Assembly (NCBI RefSeq): GCF_002967765.1
Contig: NZ_PUHY01000015.1
Location: 372,001 to 436,000 of the forward strand
From: Blastopirellula marina
Lineage (GTDB): Bacteria > Planctomycetota > Planctomycetia > Pirellulales > Pirellulaceae
Direction: 5' to 3'
DNA: 64,000 nucleotides
The notes beneath the pieces are model-generated. The model searched no databases and was not told the DNA's origin. It saw only the letters and a list, made by a program, of their open reading frames with translations. Each line of letters begins with the position of its first letter. The first letter of the stretch is position 1. A program made the position numbers and the translations under genes. Below are positions 45,840 through 55,708 of the stretch, one piece after another.

Positions 45840-47240
45840 ATGAATCGTCGTCAACTGACCCAGCTGGGTGTTCCTGAATACGCATTGAACGAAGCCGTCA
45901 AGGCAGTGTCGAGCTCGGCGACGAAGAACAAGCTGCGCGGGGCCGATCTGAAACGCCAAGTGAAGGAAGTCTTGGCGGCTCCCGATCAATTTGTAAGCGA
46001 TCCCTGTTATGGCGATTTCGCATCTGTGCTGGTGGAAGATCCAACGGTTGAACCACTACACGAAAATGTAGGGTATCGCACCTGGGGTGAAGACATCGAC
46101 GAGCAGGCTCATTCGCAAATGCGTGAAGCCTGTAAGCTTCCGCACGCAGCCGGCGCGGCGTTGATGCCTGATGCCCACTTGGGATATGGACTGCCGATTG
46201 GTGGCGTCTTGTCACTGGAAGGTGCGGTCGTTCCTTATGCGGTTGGTGTCGATATTGCTTGCCGGATGAAGTTGAGCGTGCTGGACATGGAACTCGATTC
46301 CTTGGAAGAGCGTTTCGATGGTTACTGTCGTGCGCTGGAAAAAGGAACGCGTTTCGGTGTTGGCTCGGTGCATCAGAAGCCGCAAGACCATGATGTGATG
46401 GACGAGAACTGGAACATCACCAAGGTGACGCGTCAATCGAAAGACAAGGCGTGGCAGCAATTGGGAACTTCTGGTTCCGGAAATCATTTTGTCGAGTTTG
46501 GCGTTCTGACGATCTCGGAAGGTCAAGCAGCCGGCGAAGGTTTCGATTTGGCACCCGGTGAATATGTCGCGCTCTTAAGCCATAGCGGAAGCCGTGGCCC
46601 CGGGGCCGCTGTATGCAGCGCCTACAGCAATATCGCTCGGACTAAGCTGCCCAAGAAGTACGAATCGCTTAAGAATCTGGCTTGGTTAACGCTCGATAGC
46701 GAAGAAGGTCAGGAGTATTGGGAAGCGATGAACCTGATGGGACGTTACGCAGCGGCGAATCACGAAGTGATCCACCGTTTGGTAAGCGAATTGGTCGGGG
46801 CCGAAATCGTAGCGGGGGTCGAGAACCACCACAACTTTGCCTGGAAGGAAACCCACGGAGATCGTGAAATGATCGTTCACCGTAAGGGCGCAACTCCTGC
46901 CGGTGAAGGAGTGTTGGGCGTGATTCCTGGTTCGATGGGGACCCCTGGTTTCGTGGTTCGCGGGAAGGGAGAAGCCTCGAGCTTCGATTCCGCTTCGCAT
47001 GGGGCTGGTCGCTGCATGTCGCGAAAGAAAGCGAACGATACGTTCCGCATTCAAAACACACGGCAAGAATTGAAGGAAAAAGGTGTCCACATCTTGTCTG
47101 CGGGATCGGACGAAGTCCCTGGGGTGTATAAGGATATCCACCAGGTTATGGAGTCGCAGCGAGATTTGGTTGACATCGTAGGACGTTTTGACCCAAAGAT
47201 CGTTAAAATGTGTGGAGATGGGAGCCGAGCGGAGGACTAG
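45840..47240 (+). CDS. rtcB: RtcB family RNA ligase
   Basis: A 466-residue 3'-phosphate/5'-hydroxyl RNA ligase. Metal and guanylylation residues are visible: GVDIACRMKLS with the conserved D and C, SGSGNHFVEFG, LSHSGSRGPG, GSMGTPGFVV and the guanylylated histidine in SASHGAGR. No archease or RtcA gene is adjacent. The ATG at 45840 follows AGGAAAGAG; a longer in-frame start at 45768 has no such site. RtcB repairs cut RNA, for instance tRNA or toxin-cleaved rRNA. Confidence 0.92.
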   Translation: MNRRQLTQLGVPEYALNEAVKAVSSSATKNKLRGADLKRQVKEVLAAPDQFVSDPCYGDFASVLVEDPTVEPLHENVGYRTWGEDIDEQAHSQMREACKLPHAAGAALMPDAHLGYGLPIGGVLSLEGAVVPYAVGVDIACRMKLSVLDMELDSLEERFDGYCRALEKGTRFGVGSVHQKPQDHDVMDENWNITKVTRQSKDKAWQQLGTSGSGNHFVEFGVLTISEGQAAGEGFDLAPGEYVALLSHSGSRGPGAAVCSAYSNIARTKLPKKYESLKNLAWLTLDSEEGQEYWEAMNLMGRYAAANHEVIHRLVSELVGAEIVAGVENHHNFAWKETHGDREMIVHRKGATPAGEGVLGVIPGSMGTPGFVVRGKGEASSFDSASHGAGRCMSRKKANDTFRIQNTRQELKEKGVHILSAGSDEVPGVYKDIHQVMESQRDLVDIVGRFDPKIVKMCGDGSRAED

Positions 47241-47322
47241 GCTCCCTCTCATTTGAGACTAAAGTAGATTACAGTAGCCAATGATTCAGACTGGTTCCGG
47301 TAATCGAAATTAGAAAGTCATT

Positions 47323-48447
47323 GTGGACGAATTCCAAGGCATCCCCGATCTCCTACACGAGGCGTCCCTGGAAGGGCTACAGTGGAAAGCCACTGATCGC
47401 ACCCTGCGAATCTTCTTTGATTGCCTCCGCAGCTCCGTCGACGATTCCGAGGAAATTGACTCCGCAGTGGAATTGCGATTTTTGAATGTTTCGCAGTTCG
47501 CGTTCTACTATTCGCCAGGGGACGATTCGGTTCGCCCCTCCGAAATCGATTTCGAGGCCCATTTTGCCAAGGCAGATCCCGCGAATTGGGATGGTCAATC
47601 GTCCAAAGCGTTTCTCTATTTGAACTCGCGTACCGCTCAATACGAGTGGGAAACCGCATCGTATCGGCGTTGGATCTACCAAGTCGAAGGAGATATCGAC
47701 TCCCCACTGCATGTGGCGATTAACTTGTCGTTCGCTAACTACGACGAGGAATCGCTTGAAGAAAACATCTTCATTACGTGCGATGCAATCCAGCCAATTT
47801 CAGGCGGCAAGCCACTGACGTTAGAAAAGTGGAACCAACAATATCGCGCTTGGTGGGAAGGGTACTCTCATTATTGGGACAATCGAGCGGAAGAAAGCGA
47901 CGAAGACGATGACGATGAAGAGGAGGATTCGGAGAGCAGCGAATTTTTCTACGAGCAAATTCCCGCGGAATCAGCCGAGCTCGATCCTCTTAACTATGAA
48001 CCACCCGACAAGCCACCGTTTCAGATCGGTCCGACCGATGCACCGGCCGAACTGCTCAGGCCGATCGAAGACTATCACACCGGTATGCTGCAACACGATT
48101 GGCATAAAGTGCGAACAGCTTCGCCGCAACTAGACGATCGTGAGGATATCACCGAAGAAGAAATCGAGGAAAGTTGCCTCGATGAAAACCTTGGAAGCTG
48201 GTATTACATTCGCCAGATTGATTCCTGGTGGGAAGAAGGACGACGCGCTTGCGTCGTCGCCCGCGGCATCGAGCACTCGATGCCCGATGCGGAAGACCCA
48301 GCCGAGAATCGCGAGACCGTTATCACGTACGGTCTTCGCGAACTCGATGGACGATGGGTTATTTGGTCGATGAAATATGGGTGGCCTGAATTTGGTTCCG
48401 CAGAAGAAGCTTGCGAGGAACCGGAGTGGAAAAAGGAGTGGGAATAA
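47323..48447 (+). CDS. Acidic protein of unknown function
   Basis: A 374-residue, strongly acidic soluble protein with no signal peptide. It has a tryptophan- and tyrosine-rich profile (WWEGYSHYWDN, SWYYIRQIDSWWEEGRR) around a low-complexity acidic linker (about 190-205, ESDEDDDDEEEDSESS). I recognise no family. The start is a GTG at 47323 with a weak upstream site. The stop codon lies in the loop of the terminator shared with the sulfatase gene. It might bind a basic protein, but that is inference. Confidence 0.7.
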   Translation: MDEFQGIPDLLHEASLEGLQWKATDRTLRIFFDCLRSSVDDSEEIDSAVELRFLNVSQFAFYYSPGDDSVRPSEIDFEAHFAKADPANWDGQSSKAFLYLNSRTAQYEWETASYRRWIYQVEGDIDSPLHVAINLSFANYDEESLEENIFITCDAIQPISGGKPLTLEKWNQQYRAWWEGYSHYWDNRAEESDEDDDDEEEDSESSEFFYEQIPAESAELDPLNYEPPDKPPFQIGPTDAPAELLRPIEDYHTGMLQHDWHKVRTASPQLDDREDITEEEIEESCLDENLGSWYYIRQIDSWWEEGRRACVVARGIEHSMPDAEDPAENRETVITYGLRELDGRWVIWSMKYGWPEFGSAEEACEEPEWKKEWE

Positions 48448-48457
48448 CCCACTCCTT
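48433..48457. terminator. Bidirectional terminator with stop codon in loop
   Basis: AAGGAGTGGG (48433-48442) and CCCACTCCTT (48448-48457) form a perfect 10-base-pair stem. The loop AATAA contains the TAA stop of the plus-strand gene. It separates the convergent acidic protein and sulfatase genes. Confidence 0.7.
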
Positions 48458-48462
48458 CTCGA

Positions 48463-49938
48463 TCAGTCGATCTCAGGGATTGGCTGGCCTTCTTTGATTT
48501 TTTCCCCTTCCCAGATCGCAATTCCATCGGTGTAGGTCAACACGCGATGCTTACTGCCTGGGGCCGGCATCTTGCTTTTCGGGGGTAGGAACTGGGCAAG
48601 CTTTTTGATGATTGGATCATACTGCGACTCACCCGCTAAGTTCTTCCACTCGTTGGGATCAGCTTGCATATCGTACAGTTCCTGCGAACCATCGGCATAA
48701 TGAATAAATCGCCAACGTTCGGTGCGGATCCCGTGATTGTCGTGGTTGTGGGTGGTGATCGCAGGCCATTGCCGTTCCGTCTTGGCGTCAACTAGCTGTG
48801 GAACAAGCGAATGTCCTTCGAGTGTTTCCGGTACTTCCATCCCGGCCAACTCGCTGAGCGTGGGGTAGATGTCGAGAAGCTCGGCAGGCTGGGTACAAAC
48901 CTGACCAGCGGTGATTCCAGGGCCAGCGAAGATCAAAGGAACGCGTGTTCCGTCGTCCCACAGCGTGTTCTTGCCGGTGATTTCCTTTTCACCGATATGC
49001 CAACCATGGTCTGACCAGAGGACGACGATCGTATTGTCGGCGTATCCGTTTTCCTGCAGCGCGGCCATCACACGGCCGATTTGAGCATCAACAAAGCTGG
49101 TGCAGGCCAAGTAACTGCGCGTCAGGTTCTTCCATTGGTTGGCTTCCTTTAGAAACTTCAGGCGAGGCTCCGGTAGCTTCCAATGCAGATACCAACTGAA
49201 ACGCGGCGTATCGGCTCGATCGTCAGCAATGATCTCTGGGACTTGGACTTCATCTTCGGGATACAAGTCAAACCACTTCTGAGTTGCATAGCACGGAACG
49301 TGCGGCAAGAAGAAGCCAACCGAAAGGCAAAACGGTTCCTTCGGTTTCTCATTAAGTGTTTTGACTGCCCATGAAGCGACGTGGTAATCCCCTTTGTCTT
49401 CGTCTTTGTGAGGAAACGTTCCCCAGTCGACCAACGGGTGCGCCGCCGGCGTGTTCACAAGCTTCTCTTTCGGACGTACACCGACGCCAGCCGGTGGACC
49501 TAAAAACTGGAACTCGGTATCGGTCTTTTTACGGCCGTAGCCACCGTGATAGATCTTGCCGGTCGAGTAGTTGGTGTAACCGTGAGCGTGGAGAAACTGC
49601 GGTAGCGTGACAATATCCGCCAGTTCCGGCACATCACGAAACCAGGGAGACAAACCGTAAATCCCCGTCGACGATGGGCGACGTCCGGTCATCAAGCTCG
49701 TGCGGGAAGGGTTGCAGAGGGGAGCCTGACAGTGGGCGTTGAGAAAGACCGTTCCCTGGGAGGCGATTTGATCGATATTCGGTGTCTTGGCTTGGGGGTG
49801 TCCACCTAGGCAGCCGATCCAGTCATTTTGGTCGTCGATCGAGATGAACAAGATATTTGGCTTCTTCGCGTCCTTGGCAGCAGCAAGTATCGGCAGGCAA
49901 AGAACGAATGCGAGAGCCACAAGGAGTGAACGTTGCAT
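48463..49938 (-). CDS. Secreted sulfatase (S1 family, iduronate-2-sulfatase-like)
   Basis: A 491-residue arylsulfatase-family enzyme. Signal peptide (LLVALAFVLCLPILAAA), metal aspartates in FISIDDQNDW and the formylglycine signature PLCNPSRTSLMTGRRPS, whose C75 in CxPSR is oxidised by a maturase. VVLWSDHGWHIGEK carries the second metal-binding DH pair. It removes sulfate esters from a polysaccharide outside the cytoplasm; planctomycetes have many such genes. The maturase gene is not nearby. Substrate not determined. Confidence 0.92.
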   Translation of the reverse strand: MQRSLLVALAFVLCLPILAAAKDAKKPNILFISIDDQNDWIGCLGGHPQAKTPNIDQIASQGTVFLNAHCQAPLCNPSRTSLMTGRRPSSTGIYGLSPWFRDVPELADIVTLPQFLHAHGYTNYSTGKIYHGGYGRKKTDTEFQFLGPPAGVGVRPKEKLVNTPAAHPLVDWGTFPHKDEDKGDYHVASWAVKTLNEKPKEPFCLSVGFFLPHVPCYATQKWFDLYPEDEVQVPEIIADDRADTPRFSWYLHWKLPEPRLKFLKEANQWKNLTRSYLACTSFVDAQIGRVMAALQENGYADNTIVVLWSDHGWHIGEKEITGKNTLWDDGTRVPLIFAGPGITAGQVCTQPAELLDIYPTLSELAGMEVPETLEGHSLVPQLVDAKTERQWPAITTHNHDNHGIRTERWRFIHYADGSQELYDMQADPNEWKNLAGESQYDPIIKKLAQFLPPKSKMPAPGSKHRVLTYTDGIAIWEGEKIKEGQPIPEID

Positions 49939-50206
49939 GAGGGAATTCTTTTCGGTGGGATCAATGCAAGGGAAAGAAAAGGGCTGCTAAGATTCTAACC
50001 CATCCCGAGGCGACGATCGAGCTTTCTTCCAGGGACTCCCTTGATTGGCGAACTTGTAGGGCAACTTACACGAATCGAGCACCCCACAGGGGTGTCCGCG
50101 AAGGTTCAACGGCGTATCATGACAGTACGAATCTTGAGTTCGAGCCGATCTTGTCCATTGAGTCTGCCACGGTTGTTTGTGGCTTCTTTATAAAAGGAGC
50201 GAATCT

Positions 50207-52126
50207 TTGAAGTCGTTCTCCTCGTTTCTAACGGTTCTTTCCTTTCTATTCCTCTTAAGTCTTTCCACGCTTACGAAAGCCCAACCTCCAGCGGAAACGA
50301 CGGATGTCGCAAACGCGGAGGAGTCGTCGGCGAAAAACAGCTCCGAGGAATTCTCCAGCGAGCAGGTTAAATCACGAATCGCGGAAGACCTGAACTTTCT
50401 GGCCTCGGACGAACGAGAAGGGCGTGGTTCATATACGCTCGGCCAACAAGCCGCCGCAGAATACATCGCTGATCAGTTCGCCGCGGCCGGACTGAAGACG
50501 AACCTAATCAGGAACGAGCCCTATCAGATCTTCTCGACACGCAAGTTCTACGATTTAGGCGAAAAGAATGAGCTGACCTTTACCATCGATGAGAAAGCGA
50601 TGGATGGAATGTCAGTAAGCGATTACCGTCCCCTCTCGCCGAGCACAAGCGGCCAATTCGATTTGCCGTTAGCGATGGTCGGCTACGGGATCAGTTCGGA
50701 AAAAGACGAGTACGATGACTATGCTAATTTCGATGCCAACGGAAAAGCGGTCGTCATTCTGCGGCATGAGCCCGATCAGTCAGGCAAAACGGGAAAGTTC
50801 GCTGGGCCAGGCAATTCGACGTCTGCCTATCTTTCGACCAAGATTCAAAACGCCGTCGATCATGGTGCGCAGGCCGTTCTAATTGTTTCCGACGAAGTCG
50901 CCGTTGAACGAGCAAAAGGAGAAGACAATCTTCTCGATTTTCAAATTCGAATGCCGAAAGAATTCGAGCCGCAGCTTCCCGTGTTCCATGTCAAACGAAC
51001 TCTCATCGACCAATTATTGAAGGAGGCCGGCAAGCCATCTTTGGCGGAGTGGGAAGCAACCGTCGACGTTAATCTGAAATCGAGCTCATTCGACTTTCCA
51101 GGTATCCGCGCTAAAGGCGAGGTTGAGATCGCTGCCTCGGAACGGGTCGAAAAGAATGTGCTGGGCGTCCTGCCGGGTAAAGGAAATTTGGCTTCGGAGG
51201 TTGTCGTCGTAGGCGCACACTACGATCATATCGGCCGTGGCGGAGCGGGCTCGTTGGCACCTTGGACTCGCGATATTCATAACGGCGCGGACGATAACGC
51301 TTCTGGTACGACGGCCCTCCTGGAAACTGCACGGCAATGTGCGGCGTGGGACATTGCCAACCGACGAACGATTCTCTTTATTGCGTTTGCCGCCGAGGAA
51401 CAGGGACTGCTCGGTAGCGAGTATTACGTTCGTCATCCGCTGTTCGACCTGGAGAAGACTGTAGCGATGCTGAACTTCGATATGGTCGGCCGGTTAAGGA
51501 ATGAAACCTTAACCGTGTACGGTTACAACACTGCCGAGCAATTCGAAGCTTGGCTCGACCAAGCCGCTCCAAAGTTTGGAATCGAGATCGATAAAGTCAA
51601 AGGTGGACGCGGCCCAAGTGATCACGCGTCGTTCTATGGCCGTGGGATTCCTGTGATGCACGATTTCACGGGCTTTCATTCTCAGTATCATCGCCCAAGC
51701 GACGACATCGAGCACATCAATGTCGCCGGAATCGGCCGAGTGGTGGGCATGAACATGTTGCTACTTCAACACCTTGCGACCGAACCAATCACGCCGGTCC
51801 CCAATGCCGAGGAATCGCTGCTTGAAAAGATCTTCGGTGGTGGACCAGATGGTCCGAACTCGCCACAGAAACGTCGCACCCTCGGCGTCGCTTTAGGCGA
51901 CTACGACGAAATTGGGATGCCAATCACGGGGATCGTTGTGGGAAGTATCGCCGAGAACTCTGGCATTAAGCAGGGCGACACCCTGGTTTCCTGGGCGGAC
52001 AAACCGATGAAGACGATTCGTGATCTTCGCCAGGCAATTGAAGCGGTTGAACCTGGAAAGAAAATCCCCCTGAAGCTCCTTCGTGGGGAGGAGGAAATAA
52101 CAATCGAGGTGGAATTCCCCAAATAG
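50207..52126 (+). CDS. Secreted M28 metallopeptidase with PA and PDZ domains
   Basis: A 639-residue zinc aminopeptidase-type protein. Signal peptide at the N-terminus, a protease-associated insert (about 150-290), then the M28 core with metal ligands in GAHYDHIG, NGADDNASGT, FAAEEQGLLGS, LNFDMVGR and GFHSQYHRPSDD, and a PDZ domain at the C-terminus (about 540-635, GVALGDYDE...SGIKQGDTLVSW). The TTG at 50207 is taken as start because AAGGAG lies seven bases ahead; an upstream TTG at 50177 lacks one. It cleaves peptides outside the cytoplasm. Confidence 0.9.
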   Translation: MKSFSSFLTVLSFLFLLSLSTLTKAQPPAETTDVANAEESSAKNSSEEFSSEQVKSRIAEDLNFLASDEREGRGSYTLGQQAAAEYIADQFAAAGLKTNLIRNEPYQIFSTRKFYDLGEKNELTFTIDEKAMDGMSVSDYRPLSPSTSGQFDLPLAMVGYGISSEKDEYDDYANFDANGKAVVILRHEPDQSGKTGKFAGPGNSTSAYLSTKIQNAVDHGAQAVLIVSDEVAVERAKGEDNLLDFQIRMPKEFEPQLPVFHVKRTLIDQLLKEAGKPSLAEWEATVDVNLKSSSFDFPGIRAKGEVEIAASERVEKNVLGVLPGKGNLASEVVVVGAHYDHIGRGGAGSLAPWTRDIHNGADDNASGTTALLETARQCAAWDIANRRTILFIAFAAEEQGLLGSEYYVRHPLFDLEKTVAMLNFDMVGRLRNETLTVYGYNTAEQFEAWLDQAAPKFGIEIDKVKGGRGPSDHASFYGRGIPVMHDFTGFHSQYHRPSDDIEHINVAGIGRVVGMNMLLLQHLATEPITPVPNAEESLLEKIFGGGPDGPNSPQKRRTLGVALGDYDEIGMPITGIVVGSIAENSGIKQGDTLVSWADKPMKTIRDLRQAIEAVEPGKKIPLKLLRGEEEITIEVEFPK

Positions 52127-52226
52127 GGCCCGACTTGAGCGGCGGCTGGGAACCGATTAGGCTGAGCAGTTCACACCTGCTTTCCTTTTCATCATGTTCC
52201 CTCCCTCCCATAAAGTGAGCCCACTC

Positions 52227-53108
52227 ATGGTACGCGTTCTGGCTGCTTTGACGCTTTGCCTCTGCCTGCTTTCTTCGGTTGCGATTGCCCAAGACGAACA
52301 ATACGTTCCCGGCCCAGACGCAAAACGTAAAGATGGTGTACCCGAAGGCACTGTCACGAAACATGTGTGGGACAACAGCGAGATCTACCCTGGTACCGTT
52401 CGCGACTACTGGGTCTACGTCCCGCAGCAATACAAGAAGGGGGAACCTGCTTGCTTGATGGTGTTTCAGGATGGTGGTGGGTTTGTGAACGAAAAGGGGC
52501 ATACCCGGGTTCCGATTGTCTTCGATAACCTGATTCACTCAGGTGAAATGCCCGTCACGATTGGCGTGTTTATCAACCCAGGTGTTGTGCCTGCCACGAA
52601 ACAAGGACAGAACCCGCGTAGGAATCGCAGTTTCGAGTACGACACGTTGAGCGATCAATATGTCCGATTCCTGCTCGAAGAGATTTTGGCCGACGTCGGC
52701 AAACAGTACGATATTAGGAGCGATCCCAAGCATCGCGCGATCTGCGGCAACAGTTCCGGCGGCATCTGTGCGTTCACGGCTGCTTGGGAACGCCCCGATT
52801 CATTTGGAAAAGTGGTCAGCCACATCGGTAGCTTTACCAACATTCGCGGCGGTCATGTTTATCCGGCCTTGATCCGCAAGACGGAACGCAAGCCAATCAA
52901 AGTGTTCCTGCAAGATGGCAAGAACGACCTTGATAATCTGCACGGCAACTGGCCCCTGGCCAATCAGCAAATGGCGGCCGCACTGAAGTTCTCCGACTAC
53001 GACTACAAATTCGTTTACGGTGAAGGAAAGCATAGCGGGAACCATGGCGGGTCGATCTTCCCTGATACCATGCGTTGGTTGTGGAGTGATGTGGTAAGCC
53101 AGAACTAA
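52227..53108 (+). CDS. Secreted esterase of the enterochelin-esterase-like family
   Basis: A 293-residue alpha/beta hydrolase with a signal peptide (MVRVLAALTLCLCLLSSVAIAQ). The nucleophilic serine is in CGNSSGGICAF, the acid is probably in FLQDGKNDLDN and the histidine in KHSGNHGG. Similar planctomycete proteins act on carbohydrate or other esters; the substrate is unknown. ATG 52227 is taken for its clean signal peptide; ATG 52194 would add 11 residues. It lies between the M28 peptidase and the SMP-30 gene, all same strand. Confidence 0.86.
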   Translation: MVRVLAALTLCLCLLSSVAIAQDEQYVPGPDAKRKDGVPEGTVTKHVWDNSEIYPGTVRDYWVYVPQQYKKGEPACLMVFQDGGGFVNEKGHTRVPIVFDNLIHSGEMPVTIGVFINPGVVPATKQGQNPRRNRSFEYDTLSDQYVRFLLEEILADVGKQYDIRSDPKHRAICGNSSGGICAFTAAWERPDSFGKVVSHIGSFTNIRGGHVYPALIRKTERKPIKVFLQDGKNDLDNLHGNWPLANQQMAAALKFSDYDYKFVYGEGKHSGNHGGSIFPDTMRWLWSDVVSQN

Positions 53109-53169
53109 CGAGCTTGCCTCTCCGAATCAATCGATTGCTTCACCCCGTCCTTGCCGTTGGAACTTTGAA

Positions 53170-54057
53170 ATGCGCCATCTTGCCGTAGCAATACTCGCTT
53201 TGCTTCCCTCTGCTCTCGTTGCTCAAGATATGCCCCTTAGTGATGTCCTCATCAAAGGACAAGGCTGGGAATTGGTCGGGGATGGTTACACCTTTACCGA
53301 CGGCCCTGCGGTCGATGCGGCGGGTAACGTCTATTTCACCGATGTGAAGGAGCAGCTTGTCCTAAAGATCGATCACGCGTCCAAGCAGATTACCAAGTTC
53401 TCGGAGGGGCAAGGGGGAACCAGTGGATTGATGTTCGGTCCCGATGGACGGCTCTATGGCAGCCAGTATTCCAATCGCCGAATTGTGGCTTTCCAGGATG
53501 ATGGCAAGGTCGATGTGATCGCCGACGACTTAGGAGCAAACGACCTGGTAGTTGCCAGCAACGGCAACATCTACTGCACCGATACACCAGGGCACCAGGT
53601 ATGGCTCATTCGTCCCGGCGGCGAGAAACAGGTGGTTGCCAAAGGGATTTCTGCTCCGAACGGGATCATTCTTTGGCCACACGAAGGAACCCTCGTTGTG
53701 TCTGACTCGGCCGGGCAAAACTTGATTGCCTTTCGGGTCGAGGAAGATGGATCGCTGACGTATGGTGCCCCTGTTTACCAGTGTCGAGTTCGGGACAAGG
53801 ATGCCCCGAGCAAGGGAGATGGCATGACAATCGACTCGGCCGGGCGGTTGTACGTCACGACCGATCTCGGGCTCCAGATGTTCGATTCCACTGCCAGGAT
53901 CAGCGGAGTGATCGCCAAACCAGCCAAAGCTTTTACCACGAACGTCGTGTTTGGCGGGCCGGAGCTCGACACGCTCTATCTAACTTGCGGCGGGGCGATT
54001 TATCGCCGCACGACCCAAGCGACCGGGTTACGATATGGTAAAGTAAAGAGTAACTAA
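53170..54057 (+). CDS. Secreted SMP-30/gluconolactonase family protein
   Basis: A 295-residue six-bladed beta-propeller with a signal peptide (MRHLAVAILALLPSALVAQ). Metal ligands of the family are seen in FTDGPAVDAAGNVYFTD, GANDLVVASNGNIYCTD, ISAPNGIILWP and KGDGMTIDSAGRLYVTT. The enzyme hydrolyses a sugar lactone or related ester outside the cytoplasm. It is 61 bases downstream of the esterase gene and 40 bases upstream of the membrane protein gene, so the run may be cotranscribed. Confidence 0.9.
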   Translation: MRHLAVAILALLPSALVAQDMPLSDVLIKGQGWELVGDGYTFTDGPAVDAAGNVYFTDVKEQLVLKIDHASKQITKFSEGQGGTSGLMFGPDGRLYGSQYSNRRIVAFQDDGKVDVIADDLGANDLVVASNGNIYCTDTPGHQVWLIRPGGEKQVVAKGISAPNGIILWPHEGTLVVSDSAGQNLIAFRVEEDGSLTYGAPVYQCRVRDKDAPSKGDGMTIDSAGRLYVTTDLGLQMFDSTARISGVIAKPAKAFTTNVVFGGPELDTLYLTCGGAIYRRTTQATGLRYGKVKSN

Positions 54058-54097
54058 CGTTTCTCTTTGATCCTTGCCAATCGCAATAAAGCAGTCC

Positions 54098-55708
54098 ATG
54101 AACGATTCGACGACCTCTCAGCCGCACGAAGTGGCCGAAGCACCTGCGGCGGATTGGCGGATGTGGATCGAGATTGCGGCGATCGTATTGCTGTTCTTCC
54201 TGTACGTAGGCCCTCTTACTCCGGAAGCCAACGAAGCCCACTATCTGGCGAAAGCTCGACACTACTGGAATCCCAACTGGTGTCCCGAGGATCACTTCTT
54301 AAATTCCGGCGATGCCCATGGTGTCTTCTATTGGAGTTTCGGCTGGATCACCACGTTGGTCTCTTTTCCGGTCGCGGCTTGGATTGGTCGACTAATCTGC
54401 TGGATCGCGATTGCCATCACTTGGCGACGAATGATTGTGCTGATTACTGATTTGCCATGGGCTGGGCTGCTGGGCATGGCCATGGGATTGGCTGGTGTTC
54501 ATTATCTCCACATGGCCGGCGAATGGTTGATCGGTGGGGTTGAAGCGAAGTGCTTTGCCTACACGTTTGCGTTCTGGGGAATTGGCGATGCCCTCTCTGG
54601 TCGCTGGAATCGAGCTTGGATCTTGCTGGGCGTTGCCAGTGCGTTTCATGTATTGGTTGGCGGATGGATGGTGGTGTGTTTGATGTTCTGCTGGTTCGTT
54701 TGCCCCAAACAGCGACCATCGTTGGTCTCGATCTTGCCCGGCTTATTTGCCGGAGGTGCCATTGCATTGATCGGCGTTGTCCCTCTGCTGCTATTGAATC
54801 GAGGTGTCGCGCCCGAAGACAGCGCATGGGCGAGCTACTACTATGTGTTCGAGCGGCTTAACCACCATTTGGTCGTTCATACGTTTCAGCTGGGGTTCAA
54901 GCTTCGATTTGCTGCCGCCGCGATTGCCTGGGGTGTTACGGCTTGGCTACTGCGAAATCATGCCAAAGCCCGCATTTTGAACGGCATTGTCTTGGGAAGT
55001 GTCGTGTTAGTGCTGATTGGCATCGCGATCGATCAGTTCTTCGCATTCGTACTGCAAGATTTCTTGGCAGCCGCCAAGCTCTTGCGATTGTATTGGTACC
55101 GAATCGCCGATGTGATGGTTCCGATTGGCTTGTCGATCAATCTCTTGGCTTTGTATCAGCTGCATGGCGAGAAATATCGAAGTGCCGCACGAGTCGGACT
55201 GGTCGCAGCGTCGTTGTTTGTGGCAGTCGGTATGTTCGTCCGAATTGCTGATCGCTGGACGGCGCCAGCCAGCCCTGCGGATGTAGGGACGTTGGTTAGT
55301 GATCCGGTCGCGTGGCAAACGACCTGCTATTGGGTTCGCGATAACACACCAACGGATGCCATCTTCTTAACACCTCGTATGCAGTCGACATTTAAATGGT
55401 ACGCTCAGCGAGCCGAAGTCGTGACCACCAAAGATGTCCCGCAAGACGACCTGAATTTGCTCGATTGGCGACGACGTCGCGGTGATGTGCAGTGGCAATC
55501 GATTCACAACCGGCAGACGTTAAGCCTCGCCGGTCTGACCGAAGCCAATGTTCACAAACTGGCTAAGAAGTATGGCGTGAAATATGTGGTCGTCGATCAA
55601 GTGATTGCCCGCCGTGACCAGGTGCCGGTCGAGTGGAGTTTTCCTCGCATCTATCCCGCTAATCCGGAAGACGATGCCAACTACGAAGTCTATGAAGTCA
55701 CGCCTTAA
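54098..55708 (+). CDS. Polytopic membrane protein, DUF6798-like
   Basis: A 536-residue membrane protein with about ten hydrophobic segments (first at about 25-40) followed by a soluble C-terminal part of about 120 residues (DNTPTDAIFLTPRMQSTFKWYAQR). The layout and phrases such as PLTPEANEAHYLAKARHYW and the C-terminal part resemble the planctomycete DUF6798/mannosyltransferase-like membrane proteins. An earlier TTG start is possible, but ATG 54098 is preferred. Its 3' end overlaps the Nudix gene by 17 bases. A transferase role is only inference. Confidence 0.7.
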   Translation: MNDSTTSQPHEVAEAPAADWRMWIEIAAIVLLFFLYVGPLTPEANEAHYLAKARHYWNPNWCPEDHFLNSGDAHGVFYWSFGWITTLVSFPVAAWIGRLICWIAIAITWRRMIVLITDLPWAGLLGMAMGLAGVHYLHMAGEWLIGGVEAKCFAYTFAFWGIGDALSGRWNRAWILLGVASAFHVLVGGWMVVCLMFCWFVCPKQRPSLVSILPGLFAGGAIALIGVVPLLLLNRGVAPEDSAWASYYYVFERLNHHLVVHTFQLGFKLRFAAAAIAWGVTAWLLRNHAKARILNGIVLGSVVLVLIGIAIDQFFAFVLQDFLAAAKLLRLYWYRIADVMVPIGLSINLLALYQLHGEKYRSAARVGLVAASLFVAVGMFVRIADRWTAPASPADVGTLVSDPVAWQTTCYWVRDNTPTDAIFLTPRMQSTFKWYAQRAEVVTTKDVPQDDLNLLDWRRRRGDVQWQSIHNRQTLSLAGLTEANVHKLAKKYGVKYVVVDQVIARRDQVPVEWSFPRIYPANPEDDANYEVYEVTP

